From: Schizophyllum amplum
Taxonomy: Eukaryota; Basidiomycota; Agaricomycetes; Agaricales; Schizophyllaceae
Direction of reading: 5' to 3'
Length of the DNA: 64,000 nucleotides
Assembly: GCA_007026445.1 (NCBI GenBank)
Contig: VDMD01000086.1
Location: 43,109-107,108 of the forward strand
Shown: positions 21,740-33,182 of the stretch, in pieces
How positions within the stretch are numbered: the first letter of the stretch is position 1
How the letters are laid out: every line of letters begins with the position of its first letter
Notes under the pieces: generated by a model
Seen by the model: the letters and a program-made list of their open reading frames with translations, nothing else
The model's database searches: none
What the model was told of the DNA's origin: nothing
Translations under genes and position numbers: made by a program

Positions 21740-24659
21740 TGCCTATACTACGCGGCCACCCAAGCCGGACCAACATTGGTGCGTTATAATGTTCTTGTGC
21801 CTCACGATCGTCCACTGAAGTGCTTTCCTTCAATGTTCAGGGATTAATTTTTCAGAGGACACCAACAACGCCTATGCATCAAACCCAGGAGCGGGAAACG
21901 TTCTCGGGACACCGAGACGTGGTAAACAATTTGCTACATAGTGTGCTGCAACTGTTAATCCGTGCTCAGACTTCCGCACGTACGACTACGATGCCGTCCG
22001 TCACGGTCCCGATTCTCCATATGCAGGCGCTGGCCCAAACGCTCGCGTCTGGCATATGTACGCTGGCGAAGTCATGGCTTATGACCTGGATACTGTCAAC
22101 GGCTGGAAGGATAACCTCGACGTATTCCTGGTATTTGTGCGTCGTAGTGCTTTATAAGCATACCATCTTCTGAGCCTTCTCAGGTCGGGCTATTCTCCAC
22201 GATTGTGACCTCGTTCTTGGTCCAGTCGTCGCAGGCGCTTCAGGACTTCGGGATAATTAACGCCAGTTTGTTGATCGAGCTCATAGCCGTGCAGCGTGCT
22301 GTCGTGTCAGGGCTCTCTCCCGAGGACATCCCTCCCTCGCCATACTCTGGTGATTCGCGCACGGGTCAGACTATCGACATCGTCGTCAATGCCCTCTGGA
22401 TCGCCAGCCTTACGATCTCACTCGCGTCGGCCCTTGTAGCTGTGCTGGCCAAGCAGTGGCTTCATCACTATGCAGCAGCGGCATCCGGGACGCAACGAGA
22501 TCGCGTACTACTACAGCAGTATCGGTTCATGGCGCTCGAACAGTGGCACATCCCGTTCATCGTCGGCATGCTTCCTCTCATGCTGCACGTATCGCTGTTC
22601 CTGTTTTGGGCCGGCCTCGCAGCCTTCTTTGCGCCTCTGAACTGTGCACTCTCTGGCATCGTTGCAGTCGTATCCGGCGTCACATTGGTGTTCTACGTGA
22701 TCGTACACCTAATCCCCGTATTCAGGGTCGATTGCGCGTACGTGACGCCGTTCACGGAGTATATGTATCCCATATTGTGCTTTCTCCGTGAATGGCTCGA
22801 GTTCAGGCTCGCCTCAGGTCCCGCGCCTTCGACGGTCTCAAACGATAGAGCTGCCGGTGAATTCTCGGAACGATCTCTGAAAAAGGAGCAGTTATCCCAA
22901 GTCAAGGATCACATCGACGCCCTCACCGCGCATTCCCTGATTCGACTTCACGTTTCGTCCCCGCACCCTGCCATTCCTGAGGTCATTGCGGAGACTATCG
23001 CCGGGCTGCCTGGATCTCTGAAGGCGCTGGACGTAGTCAAGCGGTCTCGTCGTCTCGAGGAAGACGTTGTCGAGTATTGCATGCGTGTTCGCTCCAACGC
23101 GGTCACGAAGGAGAATGAGCGAAGCGTCCTTGCGGCCCGACTGACCTATACCTTGCTCGTCCCTCCTGCGCAAGATGAGAAAATTCATCTGCTCGCGACA
23201 AAAGATGCACCCAGCCTGGAGAACGCGGTTACGGCCTTGCGAGGGCTTCAGCACGCTCTGGCGTGGAACACCTCGCACCGTCCCCTGCCAAACACCATGC
23301 TCCTCTACGTGGACCAGCTCCTCAAGTTCGTCGATTCTCCTGGACTGCCGGGATTTATCTGGCTCAGATTCGTCCACGTTCTCCGCGACATCAGTACGGA
23401 GATGGCGGGGCCATCCGGCACTGAAACAGTACACATCGTTTCCTACGAGACACTATTCCATTTGCTCGCCGTCATTGGACCTGACTTCACCGTCTCGACT
23501 GCTCAGCACGACGAGGATCCTTCGTTGGCGCAGCTCTGGAGTAGATCCCACATCCTCCCTTTCGCTGAGGTACGCAGGCTTATGGCACCTCACCTGTCCT
23601 ATATCCTGCAAAGAATTATGACCCACCGACTCGTAGGCAGCCACAATGACCGTGATATTCCTCACGATCACGAGCGTCTCTTGCCGCTCAGGGAACGAGC
23701 GTTACTGCGTATCTATCACCGAATCTTACTGTCCTACCAAGAGCGTCACGGTCATCGGCAAGGAGATCGGGGAGCCCCCGCCACGTTGGCGAAAGCGACA
23801 GAGAGACAGCGAGCAGGCGGGAAAATCATCGTCAGCCAGCTCTTTGGCATGCTATCAAGCCTTGGAAAACGCGTCTAATCGACTCGCTTCCAGACATGGG
23901 TCGCGGGAGCTTTGCACGACCATCATCGACGTCCTTGAAGGTCTTCACGTCTCTGTACCCCTGGCTGACACGGTTACTAGAACCGTCAACTTGCTGAAGA
24001 TGTCCATGGATCGTCTGTTCTCACCTGTTGACATCTCCGGACACCTGCCAGTGCCCAAGGATCGGGTAGTGATGACAGACGAGTTACGCCTCAGACTCAT
24101 ACGCTTCACATTGCATCTAGCATCCTCGAGTGCTCCCTATCCGTTATACGAAGACGACCAGGAGCGGGATGTGCGGAGCGCGCTGCTGGAGATACTTAGA
24201 AGGCTGGTAACGGATCCAAGCGCACGTTATTGGAAGGCTGGGATCGACCCCATCTTTCGACTTCACAACGGATTGCAGACGCTTTGCCAGCTCATGCCCA
24301 TCGCATTCGACGACCGTGTACATGGCTCCGCATTCGACGATCTTGCCGTCATCGTGCATTGGTACCTCGACGCTAGCGTACGCAGCCTTCATGCGGAGCG
24401 GCATGCGACGCGTTGTCATTATGGCGTTGACTGCCCTCCCTGCCAAAGGCTCTTCATTCTTCAATCCTTCGACGACGTCGACACGCTTTTGTGGATACTC
24501 TGGATTGATGGGCGTTTATACAACATGCGTCAGGAGCACTCGCAGCCGCATGCAGACACCGGGATGCTGCGTATCCTGAGTCGCTTGGAGGGGGTTCCTA
24601 TCGAAGCGCCACCACCTTGGCCAGTGAGCTCGTCTCCACTTTACGAACCTCTTCCTTAG
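21740..24659 (+). CDS. DUF6535-domain membrane protein
   Basis: Exons 21740-21779, 21856-21921 and 21970-22130, then a long exon from 22184. The joined start reads DFRTYDYDAVRHGPDSP and MYAGEVMAYDLDTVNGWKD, continuing VGLFSTIVTSFLVQSSQ: the N-terminal DUF6535 domain widespread in Agaricomycetes, with about four hydrophobic segments (for example IASLTISLASALVAVLA and HIPFIVGMLPLMLHVSLF). Function unknown. The first frame ends at 23878, but clearly coding sequence (SRELCTTIIDVLEGLHVSV and beyond) continues in a second frame to 24659. Either an intron (GT at 23785 to AG at 23893 would restore phase) or a frameshift joins them. The short first exon is a guess from phase and context. Confidence 0.7.
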
Positions 24660-25397
24660 CTAGGAGCATGGTCAGAGCTAGCGAGAAAGCACAGGCGTCG
24701 GGTGTTCGGACGATCCAACAATATTTTCTGGCACAACTACATACACATCATGTGTAGACATTTCCTGTCGTCTCTTGTGCTATCGCGCAAACCACGCGCA
24801 TTCTTCGGGTATGCTTACTGGTTTACTATCCGGTACATTGGCAAGTTACTGATGTTGTTCAAGCATAGCGGCAGAGAGAGTCGATTCAGAGCAGGCCATG
24901 TGAACGCTGGCGAAACGGACGCGGAATATACCGACATGACCGCAAAGCGGTGTCTCGACATGCTTTACTATATGTCTACTTTGCAAGAGCTACCGTTCTA
25001 TCCGTACGAGTCGACGGACTCCCTCGTTGGCAGTGAACCGCCGCGGCACGACTCAGATGGGACTCGTATTGTAAGTCATATATTAGACTTCAGTACTTCA
25101 TTACTGCAGTTGCCACTCTATTGACGATTTCTGCGCACAGCGTAATCCCGGTAATATAAGTAAACAATAAGCCAACGCGCGGACTCAAGACCATGCGTAT
25201 TTGTGACACAACGGTGGCGCAAACTCCTGGCATTGTTCTCCGTCACGATGTCACATAAATCAGCCGGCTAGCCCCACCCGTATATAAGGCGTTGCCTTCC
25301 ATTGTCGATCTATCTTTCGACCTCCTACCTCTATCCAAGGCGTCCCAGTGGCACGCTACAATATCTCGCGCCTGGCTTTATCATCTCCATCGTCGAC
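24660..25397. other. Interval after the DUF6535 gene; possible extra coding fragment
   Basis: An open frame at about 24702-25124 (plus), without an ATG at its 5' end, encodes coding-like text such as AKRCLDMLYYMSTLQELPF. It may be a 3' exon of the DUF6535 gene or a relic. No splice junction linking it could be fixed. Confidence 0.3.
25281..25288 (+). promoter_or_regulatory. TATA box of F-box-like/LRR copy 1
   Basis: TATATAAG about 110 bases before the ATG at 25398. All four family members have such a box 50-120 bases upstream. Confidence 0.55.
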
Positions 25398-27219
25398 ATG
25401 TCCGCTGCCAATCAATTCTTCAACATCTACGAGCTCCTCTACCTCACGTTCACTCAGGTTCAACTTGATGCGGGGAACTCTGGTCTACTCGCCCTCACGC
25501 GCGTCAATGTCGTTCTGTCCTCTGTCTCTCTGGATCTGCTGTGGCAAAGGCAGGAGAGCCTTGCCCCCTTATTCTGTGTCCTACCCTGCATCTCATCGCG
25601 GTATCTGCCAGGCCAAAAAGTGAGCCCTGACCTCCTCATATTGTTATGTCGCCTGAAGATTCTTGAACGAACTTTAGCTATTCTATATACACGCAGAAGA
25701 TGACACGAAGGTCTATATAGCACCCGAGCACTGGCAAAGGTTGCAATTCTACGCGCGACGCATCAAAGTCCTGGACGACAAACCGCCTCTCCTTGAGGGC
25801 GGCAATCATCTCCATAAGCCCATCATCAAGTGGTCTGTTCTCTCTGCTGCCATGCACTTCGGTGTCCTACTCCCAAATATCCATTCGTTGATCTTCGGGC
25901 CGCGTATGAGCTCATTCCTCGAGTACATGGAGGTCCGCTTGCGCTACAAGTTCAACAGAGACGGCACACAGACGGCGCATGTCTCGGTATACAGGATAGG
26001 CAAACGCCGCTGTATCAACGATCTCTGTCGCCTCGACCAGCTACAGACATTCGGCATCCAGCCCGACTGCGACTTGGAGCTCCTTCCCATCCTGCGCCGC
26101 CACAGCGGGCTAACTGAACTACATTTGCAGAAACTGGGGCAAGACGATTGGGATGACCACGGCGTTTGGGGCGACCTGGCAGCGCCCAGGCCTGGATTCC
26201 GCGGGCTTACGGCGCTGCATCTGTCAGGCCCGTTGAATCTGCTCAGCGCTGCGACCGTACTGGAGAATCTGTCGACGTGGCCACTGAAGCTGCGGGAGCT
26301 ATCCGTAACGGGATGCTGTGATAACCTCGACTACACCTCAGAGGCACAAGCCTTGTACTCCGCCGTCCGCAGAGCCTGCGACCCAGCCACGCTCACCCAT
26401 CTCACCATCGAGACGCATGGGCATGATCGAAATCCTGTTTCTGCGCAAGAGCTCTTTCGCGACCTGCTCGTCTTCCCGAATATCACATACGCCCATATCG
26501 CGTACAACTGTCTACATGCGGATGTCGACGGGGCCCTGGACGTAATGACGGAGGCGTGGCCTGACCTCGAAGTGCTGCAATTCGTCAATCAGCCTCCGTA
26601 CCACAAATACTATGAGTTCTACTGCAGGAAGAGCTCGCTCGACAGCCTGGCATGCCTTGCGCGTCGATGCCCCCGTCTCGAATTTCTGGCCCTTGATCTC
26701 GACCTCTCCGCGGTCCCTGCTCCTCTTACGGCCACGGAAGACCAGCAGACTCTCGACAGGGATCTGATCCTGGACGTCGGCGACAACGAGATACAGTGCG
26801 ATACAGCTGCGCTGGGAGCGTTCTTGGCGAGCGTCTTTCCAACGATTCGCACGATCCAGTGCGTCGGGTTTGACGACGATGAGGCATGGAATCATGTCGT
26901 CGAAACAATAAATTCTATACGATTCTCCGCGCCGACTGGCGATGCCCTCGATGCCCAACCGGAGATGAGCCAGCAGAATCAGTACGAGCCCAAGCTGCCG
27001 GTGGTGGAGGAGCACGTAGACTTAGAGACATTCGAGTCCCAAGTCTTTGCCGGTTCATCTTCCGCCGCCACCCAGGAGCTCACTCACCATGCGGACTTGA
27101 CGAACCAGGCCTTGGACGACAGCAAAGCTGCGAAAACGATCAAGGCGAGCAGGATTCCTAGACCGGTAAATCAGTACAAAGCCGCGAAGAAGAACGCGCT
27201 ACTCGCTGGGAATGTTTAA
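25398..27219 (+). CDS. F-box-like/LRR protein, family copy 1 (intact)
   Basis: Two exons, 25398-25619 and 25678-27219, 587 residues. The N-terminus (IYELLYLTFTQVQLDAG, later ALDLLW-type SLDLLWQRQESLAPLF) resembles the F-box-like module common in Agaricomycete F-box/LRR proteins. The body has leucine-rich repeat character, with blocks such as LPNIHSLIFGPRM, LCRLDQLQTFGIQP, PGFRGLTALHLSGPL and CLARRCPRLEFLALDLDL. The C-terminal ~110 residues are basic and low-complexity. Such proteins are generally taken as SCF ubiquitin-ligase adaptors (family inference). Three paralogues lie in this window at 36671-38781, 58424-60030 and 60457-62023. The single intron falls at the equivalent place in all of them. 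Confidence 0.8.
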
Positions 27220-27492
27220 TTCTCGGGATGGAGGCAAAGTCTGAAGGTAGCAGTGATATTACATATCTCTCCCTGTACGTTGGTGTTTGCATATGAGCAA
27301 TGCTACTAATGTATGTATCAGTGATATGGTGATCTGTCGTGGGATCGTTTGCTGGCTCACGAGAATTAGGTAGCCATCTGGTGAGAAGCGGCTAGTTACT
27401 TCGCTTGTTCCGTCATTCTCCAGGGCCGCGCAATGACATGAAGATAAACGTTAAGCCCTTCCAGTACATGACATATGTGGCATAAATGCGTG

Positions 27493-30400
27493 CTATCGCA
27501 AACAAGACATCTCTACTTTCTTCAAAAGACCCTTCAGCGTATTCCCAGCACGGTTGCAGTTGCGTTGCAACCACTCCTCCATCTCCCCGCGTATCTCGCC
27601 GATCTCATCGCACAACGGTAGTTCTTCGTTTTCCTGAACCTGCCGCGGGTTGAGCAGGATGTCGAACAGCCTCGTCCAGATCTCGCCCTGCCAGTACCGC
27701 TTCAGCGGCGTTGCGATGCGTCGTCTCCCCTCGCTATCCACCACCGCGTCCGGCGTGATGTACTTGCCGAAGAGCATGCAGTATGCGATGCCCGCGAGGC
27801 CAAAGTAGTCCGTCTCGTACGTCCATGGCCGGCCCTCGCGGATCTCCGGGCAGTCACAATCCTTCACCTCCCACTCCGCGATGAATCGCTGGCTGCGCGG
27901 GAAGAGCCGCGTGTCGATCGCGCGCCCAAAGTCTGCGAGCTTGATGCCCTTGCAGGCCCAACCGCCCGCGCCTGCAGCAGAGTACACTGCATCCCAGCGC
28001 GCAGCTCCGCCCGGCACGTCCTCCATGCGAACCAGCACGTTGTCGATCTTGAGGTCCCCGTGAATAAACCCCGCGCGGTGCATGCCCTCGAGCAGCCGCA
28101 GGAGCTCCGCCGCGAAGAAGATGACGAGCAGCTCGTCGAGGTTGCCGCCCTGCTGCGACACGCCGGCCGCCGCCGCTCGGTTAACGACAGACAGGAGGGT
28201 GCCGTAGGGCGCGTATTCGAGCACGAGGAAGCTCTCGTCGCGGAATGCGAACAGCGCGTGTGGTAGGACGACGGACGGGCGGAGCGCCATAGGCAGCGCC
28301 TGGTGCAGCCGTCGCAGGACGTGGTATTCCCACAGATTCCGCGGCCGCACGACTTTGAGCGCGACAAGCGAGGCTTCGTCATCGTCCAGATCTTCATCGT
28401 CGTCCTCATCGTCGTCGTCTTCGTCCGTCCCGCGCATTCCACGATCCTCCGCTCGGAAGACCGCACCAAACGCGCCCTCGCCGATCTTCTCCACGATGGA
28501 GAACCGCTGGCCCGCTAGCGATACCGGGAAGCGCGCGCCTACATCGAGCACGCCCATGCCGCCCGGGTTGCCGCTGGTCTTGCGCGCCTTCTTCGCGAAC
28601 TTCTGCAGCTCGTCAAGATGCTTCCCGTGCTCATGAGCCAGGTCGTGGAACTGGCCATCCGAAGTGACGAGCGAAAGAAGCGACGTTACAACCTCCGGGT
28701 CGAAGGGGTTGCAAGGGTTCGGGAACGTGACCTTCATTGAATCGGCGAGGCTGAGCGTGCCCGTCTTCTCCTCGATGACCTGCAACTCTTCGTCCTGCTC
28801 CTCCGGCTCTTGCTCCTCTTCGTCTTCTTCACCAATAACCTCCTCGCCGAGGTCGCCGACATCGTATTCTTCGTCGTCGTCTTCAGGTACATGGGTAAGG
28901 CGTTGTCTGGATGGTGTCCCCTCAAAGGTCGACCGTGTAAACTCAAACGTCCGCTCCGCGATGGGGGTCATAACGGTAACCGGACCACATCGGCTGTACG
29001 GGACCTGCGGTTGATTTGGGTCGTAGTCGTCGTAGCCCTCCTCCAACTGCGCTTCCCTCGGTGGAGGAGTTTGGAATTCCTGGTCAGGATCGACAGCGAT
29101 CTCCTCGTCGTTGTCGTACTCGAAATCACCGCTATAGTCGTCTGGAAGATGCTCGTTCACGTCGTCCGCCGGTTCTTGCGCGTCGTCTGTCTGGTCGTGC
29201 ACATCATGCTCTTCCTCATCGCTCTCGATCTCCACGATGTTGCCCGAAGGCACCGGCGCCTCCTCTACGACCTCCTGCTGGTCGTCCCGGAAAGGCGTGA
29301 ACGCTGCCCGTGGCTTGTCCCGAGCGACCTCAAATGCCGCCTTCGGCTTGAACACGCTATCGTTCCGCTCCACGACCTCCTCCGCTCGCTGGACCCTTGG
29401 AGTGAACGCATTCTCGCTCTTCTCCTTAGGCGTGAACGCATTCTCCACCTGCTTTGGCGTAAACGCGTTCTCCGACTTCACCAGCGCGTTCTGCTTCGGC
29501 GTAAAAGCATTCTCCCCCTTCACGCTCTCCGCCAACTTCGACCGCGGCGCGAAGCCACCTCCCTGAGGCGTGAACGCGTTGCCCTGCGGCGTGAACACGC
29601 CCCCGAACGCCTGCTTCGCATTCGGCGTGTACGCGTTCTCGCCCTGCCCCGCCGGTGTGAAGACGGGCTGCCGGAAGAACACCGGCGCGCGGGCGGCCTC
29701 CTCCGTCTTCGGCACCTCGTCTTGGTACGACTTCGCGCGCTCGTGCACGGGCGCCAGTTTCGGCCGTGGCTGCGCGGGGCGGCCGTGGTCGTCGGTGAAG
29801 GCGTCCCGCAGAGGCGCGAGCACGGGCTTCGCGCCGGCGGGCGTGAACACCGGTGCTTTGAGGGGTACGTCGGCGGGAACGTCGTAGGTGGAGGACTTGC
29901 TCTTGAGGGCTTTGGCGGATGGGTTGTTTTCGCTGGAGAGGGACGTGTCCTTGAATCCGAGGGCAGCGCGGGCAGGCGCGTTCTCCGGGTCGACGTATGG
30001 CATGAGCTGGAGGTCGTGAGCAAGATCAACGGTGCTGGCGGTAGTAGGAGCATCACCTTGCTGCGCTTCTTTGGTTGACTTTGGGGTGGCTCGCTGTCGA
30101 CGAAGGGCCGGAAAGCTGACGAAGGACTTAGGACGCAAGTATATCGAGCATACGTGAGCACTTACTGGTGGACTTCGGAGTCTGCCCATCCTGGAAAGGT
30201 TGAAACGCTGGCCGTCGATGAGTATAAGCGGGCAGGCTCTAGGAGTTCGACACTCACGTGCGGCAAGCTTGGATGATTGGCTGTTCGCTACAGATGACAC
30301 CGAATCAGTATGTGCTGGAACGCAACCCATAGGTTGACTTACCCAAAGCAGGTGAGTTGGGAACCGGTGAGGCGTCCACAAAGGGCTTGAAAGCTGAGGC

Positions 30401-31632
30401 TGAGGTACATGCATGAGTAAGGGAGCAAAACGGAGTCTGACGAACATACCTTGGCCTGGTTGGAAAGAGGGCGGTATCTCTTCTGGTAGAGGTTGCAACT
30501 CTGCATACAGGTCACTGACATGAACAACGGACAAGAGTACAGGACCGACTAACCTGAGATTCTCTTCTCGAACTGCAGTGAGGGAGTAATATCGACTTTC
30601 ATTAAGGGCGCATGCTTTCCACCAACGACCGTTGCATGACGCATAGTCCGTTCTGGGGAGTTGTACATGCCGAACACGTCCGCCAGAGCCTCCTTCGTGT
30701 TGATGGTCATGGTCGGCTCGGGCCCGCCACCCATGACGCTCTTCCTCTTCAAAGTGCGTGTATGCGTGGTCTCGTTGGCGAGGGGTATGGTACCGGGAAG
30801 AGCGCGGGTCTCCGATGCGGGGGGTGGATTCCACTTCTTATCGAGCAGACCCATGGATCGCGCGCGCGCTTCCTGTATGCTGTATTCGCCACCTTCGTCC
30901 GTCCAGAGCAGGGCGAAGTTGAAGGAATATTTCTCTGGGCGCTTGCCGGGCGGATTGGGTTCGAGCATGACTGCATAGCGTTGTGCGGGGGTGGAGCGTA
31001 CGGCGACAGGGTTTGAGGACGAGGATGAAGCGGATGGTGCAGCTGCCTTCTGTGGGGCGGCGGATGAGGAGGACGGTGCGGATGTGGAGGAGGATGGTTT
31101 TCGAGCTGATCGACCATTTCGTCTTCTGAAGTCTTTGTACTGGGCACGAAGCCATTCCAGTGGCCGTGCTTGCCGCTTGATGCCCTTCCGGAATATGGCA
31201 TCTGCATCATCAAGTCTGTTTTTACATTCAGTCGAGAACCATTATGGCATAGACAGTTACGCACCGTCCGTCCTGCTCGTACAGCGCCGCCACTTCCTGG
31301 TACACGGGAGAGAAGACCGTCCCTATCCCGTTCGCCACCAGCATCTCGTACGTCGTAATGGCCTGCGCTCTTGGTAGCAGCCGGATATAGCTCGACCAGA
31401 ACTTGACATATCGGAGGTCCACCTTCGCCAGGTCGTCCTTCTTGAATTTATTCGTCGCCTCTTCTAGTATCTCTCGTAGTCCAGAATTCGGATCCTTCTC
31501 GTCATAGTTCTGCGTGGTCCATTTGATGAATTCTTCGTAGACGCCGATGGGGTCGAGTGCGCCGTCGGGTGAGGCAAGTTTTCGTCTGAATTTCGCAAGC
31601 TCGGCGTCGCGGGCGTCTGAGCCAGGAGCCAT
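27493..31632 (-). CDS. BUB1: Spindle checkpoint serine/threonine kinase BUB1
   Basis: Seven exons: 31632-31265, 31215-30554, 30500-30450, 30399-30343, 30287-30258, 30190-30166 and 30115-27493; 1271 residues, phases consistent. The N-terminal ~150 residues match the Mad3/BUB1 homology I domain (KWTTQNYDEKDPNSGL, VDLRYVKFWSSYI, VFSPVYQEVAALYEQ), which binds the kinetochore. The C-terminal ~345 residues are a kinase with the glycine loop GEGAFGAVF, the lysine in VALKVV, the catalytic loop HGDLKIDNVL and DFGRA in place of DFG-x, so it appears active. The middle is long, acidic and disordered, with many [AV]FTP repeats. BUB1 signals unattached kinetochores to delay anaphase. The three tiny middle exons (25-57 nt) are less certain. 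Confidence 0.93.
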
Positions 31633-31798
31633 ACCTTGCGGGCGCCTGGCGGTCCTGGCGGTCGGGGTCAAGCACTGTCGGGCCCGGATCAACGTCCTGA
31701 ACGCGCTCGTCACGTCAATCACATGACCGTAATGTCTGTGACATGACGAGGGCGTCACGGCTTTTGTTCTTCTCCTTCTCCTCCTCGACGCGCGTGAA
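31633..31798. promoter_or_regulatory. Shared bidirectional promoter of BUB1 and PRP38
   Basis: Only 166 bases separate the divergent start codons at 31632 (minus) and 31799 (plus). No TATA box was seen; a CT-rich stretch lies just before the PRP38 ATG. Confidence 0.6.
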
Positions 31799-32826
31799 AT
31801 GGCGAACACCACCGTGCGCGATGCCAAACAGATTCACGGACAAAATCCTCAGGTAAGCAAAAATGTACAACGACATTAGCATACCTGATGAACGCAGTTC
31901 CTTGTAGAAACTGTCATTCGCAATCGTATATGGGAGTCCAGCTACTGGAAAGAGCACTGCTTCGCGCTGACTGGTGCGTCATCCTCGAACATTTACGCGG
32001 CGCAAAGCTGAAATGAGATCTAGCTGAGAGTCTCATTGACAAAGCTTTGGAACTGCGAGCCATTGGAGGAGTGTACGGGAACCAGCGTCCCACGGAGTTC
32101 ATATGTCTGCTTCTGAAGCTGCTGCAAATCCAACCAGAGAAGGAGATATTAGTGGAATACCTGCAAGCGGACGAGTTCAAGTGCGTGCCCCGTTCTCTCG
32201 CTAAATTCATCCTCTGACACCTCTGCTAGGTACCTGCGATCTCTAGCAGCAATGTACATTCGCATGACCTTCCGAGCAGTGGACGTGTATGACCTGCTCG
32301 AACCATTGCTGAAGGACTACCGCAAAATACGCTACCGCGATATGAGTGCGTCTTCTGCCCTTCTCCCTCCTCAGCATGTACACTGACGACCGGCACAGGC
32401 GGATACCGACTAACCTTCATCGACGAATTCGTCGACTCGCTCCTCACCGAAGAGCGCGTATGCGATATCATCCTCCCACGGCTTCAAAAGCGCGAGATCC
32501 TCGAAGAGAACGGCGAGATCGGCCCCCGCAAGAGCCGGCTGCTCGACGCCCTCGAGGGCCGCAGCGACGACGAGCGGGGACGGAGCGACGACGAGCGCGG
32601 CCGCAGTCGCAGTCGCAGCAGGTCGAGGAGTCGTAGCAGGAGTGGGAGCAGGGTCGAGGATCGGAGCGGCAGCCCAGTCCGCGGACGCAGCCTCAGTCGG
32701 AGCGATAGGACGCCGTCGGACGCGGGATCTCGTTATGTATCCCGGAGCCCTTCGCGGTCCCGCTCTGGCTCCCGCTTTCGGTCGCGGAGTCGTAGTGTCT
32801 CTGCAGACCGTATGTCCACGTCTTGA
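31799..32826 (+). CDS. PRP38: Pre-mRNA splicing factor PRP38
   Basis: Five exons (31799-31852, 31898-31973, 32024-32180, 32230-32345 and 32399-32826), 276 residues, all phases consistent. It reads MANTTVRDAKQIHGQNPQ, then FLVETVIRNRIWESSYWKEH, then IGGVYGNQRPTEFICLLLKL and RYVDM-like RKIRYRDMSGYRLT: the PRP38 domain, which is part of the U4/U6.U5 tri-snRNP and needed for spliceosome activation. The family core is about 200 residues; here it carries a C-terminal RS-rich tail (repeated DDERGRS and SRSRS) typical of metazoan and filamentous-fungal forms and absent from yeast. Nuclear. Divergent from BUB1. Confidence 0.95.
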
Positions 32827-33182
32827 CCTTGAGGGTGGGCAAGCTTGTTTTTGGCCTGGAGCAGATTACGTCTGAGTTGAGGACAACATGATTGAGTTGA
32901 TCCTGTTCGTCGTTCGTGCTATTGCCTTATACTTCCGCGGTGTAATCAAGAGATTTACAATTCGTATATAGTTGTGGCCACACTTTAACATAGAGGCTTG
33001 CCGATGACTCACCACGAGGGAGAACAGATCATTGTTTGGCTTTGTTTAGCCATTCACATCTTTTCTTCCTCCGCCACCTGGAATTGCTGCAGACGTGCGG
33101 TTTCCTCGTTCTCAACTGGATCCCTTGAAAGTAGGATTTTGTTCTTATCTGCAACCACATCTGACCGTTGGAATCAGACTTC
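32827..33182. other. Intergenic, no gene recognised
   Basis: 3' region of PRP38 and promoter of the next plus-strand gene; nothing further seen. Confidence 0.5.

Noticed and set aside
24702..25124. Separate small plus-strand gene
   Set aside because: Open at the 5' end without a suitable ATG; better explained as a 3' exon or relic of the preceding gene.
28810..30078. Long open plus-strand frame (422 codons) antisense to BUB1
   Set aside because: It mirrors the repetitive acidic BUB1 exon; the text is Arg/Leu/Val-rich nonsense, and BUB1 on the other strand has clear domains.
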